DNA of 64,000 nucleotides, from NCBI GenBank assembly GCA_022794035.1, contig JAAWDX010000003.1, forward strand, positions 186,001-250,000. Reading direction: 5' to 3'. This document shows positions 61,278 to 64,000 of the stretch, one piece after another. Below the pieces are notes generated by a model. That model ran no database searches. It saw only the letters and a program-made list of their open reading frames with translations, and was not told the origin of the DNA. The DNA comes from Lachnospiraceae bacterium (GTDB lineage: Bacteria; Bacillota; Clostridia; Lachnospirales; Bianqueaceae). The position numbers and the translations under genes are program-made. The number at the start of each line of letters is the position of its first letter. The stretch's first letter is position 1.

Positions 61278-61997
61278 GTGTATATTGATCTATATTTTAT
61301 CAGCAATTGGATTTTAGACAGCTGGATCCTGCGGTGTGTGAGTAAAAACTATGGAGTACGGAGGATGCGGATATATCTGTCCGCAGGAGCCGGTGCCTTG
61401 GGAGCATGTTTGTGGAAATTAGGAAATTTTCCGGATATGCTTGGACCGGTAGTTGCGCTTCCTTTATCAGCTCTGATGTTGTTTTTTTGCATTGGCCGAA
61501 GACCTAAACAGCAGTGGCGGCAGGCTTTTTTTAAGCTATATATGTATAGCTTTTTTATGGCAGGACTCATTCCCATTGCGGGACAATATATTTCTTTGTG
61601 GATCGGATCTGTATTGGTAGCCTATATAGGGCTTAAAGCAGCTATTTATTTCATAGAGAAAAAACATAAGACAGAGATGAGCATTCAGATTGTGTATGGA
61701 GAAAAGGTGTACACGCTAAAAGCGCTGGTGGACAGCGGCAATCTGCTCAGGGAGCCGGTGAAAGGACAGCCTGTTGTTGTTGTTAAGGCATCTGTTTTTG
61801 AATCAGAGAAGCTGCAGGCCAGCTGGCCCATTCCCTATCATACAATCCAGGGAGAGGGGATCCTGTTTGGATTTTGGCCCAAAGAGATTCGGACGGCAGA
61901 GAGGCGTTATAAAGAAAATGAAGTGATGGTGGGAATATCTGAAAAGTGGGATGCTAAAGGATATGAAGCTTTGATTCCTGAAATTTTAGTAAAGTGA
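61278..61997 (+). CDS. spoIIGA: Sporulation pro-sigma-E processing protease SpoIIGA
   Basis: 239 residues, GTG start behind TGGAGGTGA. Five N-terminal transmembrane helices (about 1-125) and a C-terminal aspartic protease domain with '[12 protein letters not shown]', where Asp is catalytic. Forespore-septum enzyme that cleaves pro-sigma-E upon SpoIIR signal. Ten bp before sigE. Confidence 0.92.
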   Translation: MYIDLYFISNWILDSWILRCVSKNYGVRRMRIYLSAGAGALGACLWKLGNFPDMLGPVVALPLSALMLFFCIGRRPKQQWRQAFFKLYMYSFFMAGLIPIAGQYISLWIGSVLVAYIGLKAAIYFIEKKHKTEMSIQIVYGEKVYTLKALVDSGNLLREPVKGQPVVVVKASVFESEKLQASWPIPYHTIQGEGILFGFWPKEIRTAERRYKENEVMVGISEKWDAKGYEALIPEILVK

Positions 61998-62007
61998 GGA
62001 AGGTAGA

Positions 62008-62724
62008 ATGTGGAAAAAAATATGGAGCTGGATGCAAAAGAAAATCGGTAAAAAGAAAGAGGGAGGCGTCTATTACATAGGAGGCAGCGAGGTTTTGCCG
62101 GCTCCCATGACGGCCGAAAAAGAAAAATACTGGTTATCGCATTTGAAAGAGGGAGATCCACTGGCCAAACAGGCTAAGGATATGCTGATTACTCATAATT
62201 TGCGGCTTGTCGTATATATTGCCAAGAAGTTTGAAAATACGGGAATTATGGTTGAGGATCTGATTTCAATTGGAACGATCGGGCTGATGAAGGGCGTTAA
62301 TACATTTAATCCGGAAAAGAACATTAAACTAGCGACCTATGCATCGCGCTGTATTGAAAATGAAATTCTGATGTATCTCCGGCGCAATCAAAAAACGCGC
62401 TCGGAGGTGTCGATTGATGAGCCGCTCAACATGGATGTCGACGGAAATGAGCTGCTTCTTTCGGATATATTGGGGACGGATAATGATGTGATTTCCAGAG
62501 GATTGGAAGATGAAATTGACCGTCAGCTGCTGCAGGAATCCATGAAGATTTTAGGCGGCCGGGAGAAAAAGATCGTACAGCTGCGGTTTGGACTCGGAAG
62601 TGACGGAGAAGAAAAAACGCAAAAAGAAGTAGCGGACATGATGGGAATCTCGCAGTCCTATATTTCCAGATTGGAAAAGAAGATTATGAAACGGCTATAT
62701 AAGGAAATGAAGCGATTGCTATAA
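62008..62724 (+). CDS. sigE: RNA polymerase sporulation sigma factor sigma-E
   Basis: 238 residues. A pro-sequence of about 28 residues ('[16 protein letters not shown]') precedes region 2 ('[13 protein letters not shown]', '[17 protein letters not shown]') and region 4 ('[20 protein letters not shown]'). First mother-cell sigma factor, made as an inactive precursor. It overlaps the convergent sigG by 6 bp. Confidence 0.96.
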   Translation: MWKKIWSWMQKKIGKKKEGGVYYIGGSEVLPAPMTAEKEKYWLSHLKEGDPLAKQAKDMLITHNLRLVVYIAKKFENTGIMVEDLISIGTIGLMKGVNTFNPEKNIKLATYASRCIENEILMYLRRNQKTRSEVSIDEPLNMDVDGNELLLSDILGTDNDVISRGLEDEIDRQLLQESMKILGGREKKIVQLRFGLGSDGEEKTQKEVADMMGISQSYISRLEKKIMKRLYKEMKRLL

Positions 62725-63486
62725 ATATTTTCGCATTTGCTTTAAAGCATTTTTTTCGATGCGTGATACCTGCGCCTGGCTAATGCCGATTTCAGAAGAA
62801 ACCTCCATTTGCGTATGGCCCTGGAAGAAACGCAGATTTAGGATTTTTTGTTCACGGTCAGAGAGCTTTTTCATGGCTTCATTGATCGAGAGCTTTTGCA
62901 GCCACTGCTCGTGGCTGCTTTTTTCATCCTGAATTTGATCCATTACATATAAAGCGTCTCCATCTTCATGAAATACAGGCTCATACAAGGAAATAGGATC
63001 TTGAATGGCATCGAGCGCCAGAACAATGTCTTCTTTGGGAAGCTCCATTTCCTTGGCGATTTCCTCTAGCTTTGGTTCTTGTCCGTTTTTTCTGGTCAGC
63101 TCCTCTCTTACGCGCAGTGCGCGGTAGGCGGTGTCGCGCAGGGAGCGGCTTACACGAATGGAATTATAATCCCGTAAAAAGCGCCGCAGCTCTCCTAAGA
63201 TCATGGGCACGGCATAGGTGGAGAATTTGACCTGTTGCGATAAGTCAAAATTATCGGTAGCCTTGATCAGACCGATGCATCCCACCTGAAACAGGTCGTC
63301 GGCCTGCTCGCCGCGTCCAGTGAAGCGCTGGATGATGCTGAGTACCAGACGAAGGTTGCCCTCGATGAAGGTTTGTCTGGCCTGCTCATCTCCTTGTTTG
63401 ATCTTTTCAAACAGGGCAAGCTTTTCTTCATGCGTGAGCACAGGGAGCTTAGCGGTGTTCACACCGCAGATTTCTACTTTATTCAT
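62719..63486 (-). CDS. sigG: RNA polymerase sporulation sigma factor sigma-G
   Basis: 255 residues. The N-terminal '[16 protein letters not shown]' is the family hallmark. Region 2 '[13 protein letters not shown]' and '[18 protein letters not shown]', region 4 '[20 protein letters not shown]'. Late forespore sigma. In Bacillus and most clostridia sigG follows sigE on the same strand; here it is inverted and convergent. A candidate sigma-F/G promoter, GTATA-N15-GGCTATCCTT, is seen on the minus strand near 63540-63570, but weakly. Confidence 0.96.
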   Translation of the reverse strand: MNKVEICGVNTAKLPVLTHEEKLALFEKIKQGDEQARQTFIEGNLRLVLSIIQRFTGRGEQADDLFQVGCIGLIKATDNFDLSQQVKFSTYAVPMILGELRRFLRDYNSIRVSRSLRDTAYRALRVREELTRKNGQEPKLEEIAKEMELPKEDIVLALDAIQDPISLYEPVFHEDGDALYVMDQIQDEKSSHEQWLQKLSINEAMKKLSDREQKILNLRFFQGHTQMEVSSEIGISQAQVSRIEKNALKQMRKYL

Positions 63487-63585
63487 ATGATCATTCCTTT
63501 CTGTTTCTCTCGGAGAGTCCTCTTTGTTTTTTTAAAGGATAGCCAGCACAAAGATGGTTTATACAACAATAAAAAATTTATGAGC

Positions 63586-63612
63586 TTGACAATTATTTCA
63601 CCGTGCTATAAA
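63586..63612 (+). promoter_or_regulatory. Promoter of aspartokinase
   Basis: TTGACA (63586-63591) and TATAAA (63607-63612) with a 15-bp spacer. Downstream are TTTGTCGACAAA and CAAATG/CATTTG dyads. No lysine riboswitch. Confidence 0.5.
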
Positions 63613-63683
63613 CTGTAAGTTGACTATTTGTCGACAAATGCCGCTGTGCGCATTTGAGTTTATGATCAATTGAGGAGAACAGG

Positions 63684-64000
63684 ATGAAAAAGGCTGTTAA
63701 ATTTGGGGGGAGTTCGCTCGCAGATGCGGCGCAGTTCCAGAAATGTGCAGATATTATTAAGGCTGACCCGGCCCGCTTATATGTGGTTCCGTCTGCGCCT
63801 GGTAAAAGGCATGGAAATGACATAAAAGTGACCGACATGCTTTTTCATTGCTTTGCATTACAGAAAAAGGATCCTGAGCAAGCGATAGAATATTTTGCTC
63901 GGATTAAAGAAAGATATGATGAAATCATTCGGGAATTGGGGCTCGATTTTTCGCTGGCAGAAGAATATCAGACAATCGAAACCCAAATCAGAGAAGGCTT
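63684..64000 (+). CDS. Aspartokinase, 3'-truncated by window edge
   Basis: ATG 63684 after GAGGAGAAC; open to the window end, about 105 residues visible. The N-terminal 'KKAVKFGGSSLADAAQFQK' carries the aspartate-kinase signature KFGGSS, and 'VVPSAPGKRHGNDIKVTDML' follows. Phosphorylates aspartate at the head of lysine, DAP, threonine and methionine synthesis; links with dapB. C-terminal ACT domains lie outside. Confidence 0.9.
   Translation, partial: MKKAVKFGGSSLADAAQFQKCADIIKADPARLYVVPSAPGKRHGNDIKVTDMLFHCFALQKKDPEQAIEYFARIKERYDEIIRELGLDFSLAEEYQTIETQIREG

Noticed and set aside
63615-63683. Lysine riboswitch before aspartokinase
   Set aside because: Only about 70 nt with two small dyads; no aptamer core.

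Overview
The window looks like a chromosomal segment of a spore-forming, anaerobic Clostridia member, most like the Lachnospiraceae. Evidence: a mother-cell/forespore sigma block (spoIIGA-sigE plus sigG), the sporulation pair DUF2953-gerW(ytfJ), a meso-diaminopimelate-type MurE, dapB and aspartokinase, a NusG-II/Gx-transporter pair, and strong AGGAGG ribosome sites. No taxonomic search was possible, so the family is an inference.

Layout. 0-3.1 kb: 3' end of murI, a DUF1934 gene and cardiolipin synthase. 3.1-4.6 kb (minus): an orphan OadB/GcdB-type sodium-pump beta subunit and an unlisted 42-codon OadG-like peptide, behind a leader I read as a yybP-ykoY (Mn2+) riboswitch with a terminator. 5.1-7.5 kb: GNAT, PHP phosphoesterase, NusG-II protein and Gx transporter. 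7.7-14.3 kb: M14 peptidase, NarL-type two-component system (kinase split by a frameshift) and a divergent ABC-2 exporter like linearmycin-resistance systems. 14.3-24.5 kb: an accessory island: DUF1848, a CI/LexA-like S24 repressor with clear operators, broken phage genes (small early ORFs, tape-measure pieces, a lysin tail), and between them an AT-rich cluster of two paralogous lipoprotein families, several broken at the A-tract after the start codon. It ends near tRNA-Gly.

24.9-33.4 kb: XRE regulator with 28-residue repeats, DUF885 lipoprotein, two tRNA-Ser genes, upp, ispD, AlaX-type editing protein, and a DUF4130/radical-SAM DNA-repair pair with candidate SOS-like operators. 33.8-43.2 kb: cspA with a terminator-like leader hairpin, a lipoprotein, an NMT1-type ABC importer, zinc-ribbon protein, DUF2953-gerW, D-aminoacylase, CaCA antiporter.

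43.5-64 kb: dapB (minus) with an unlisted 20-residue upstream ORF and structured leader, then the division and wall cluster mraZ-rsmH-ftsL-pbp-pbp-murE-murF-mraY-murD-ftsW-murA-divIB-ftsZ, then spoIIGA-sigE, convergent sigG, and the start of an aspartokinase. The cluster makes lipid-linked peptidoglycan precursor, polymerises it at the septum and passes into sporulation control; murG, murC and ftsA are not in it.

Two kinds of dispersed intergenic repeats occur: mosaic inverted repeats built from GGCGGAA/TTCCGCC and AGCTGAA/TTCAGCT words (five sites), and a roughly 100-nt structured element present three times whose hairpin stem differs in sequence but stays paired.
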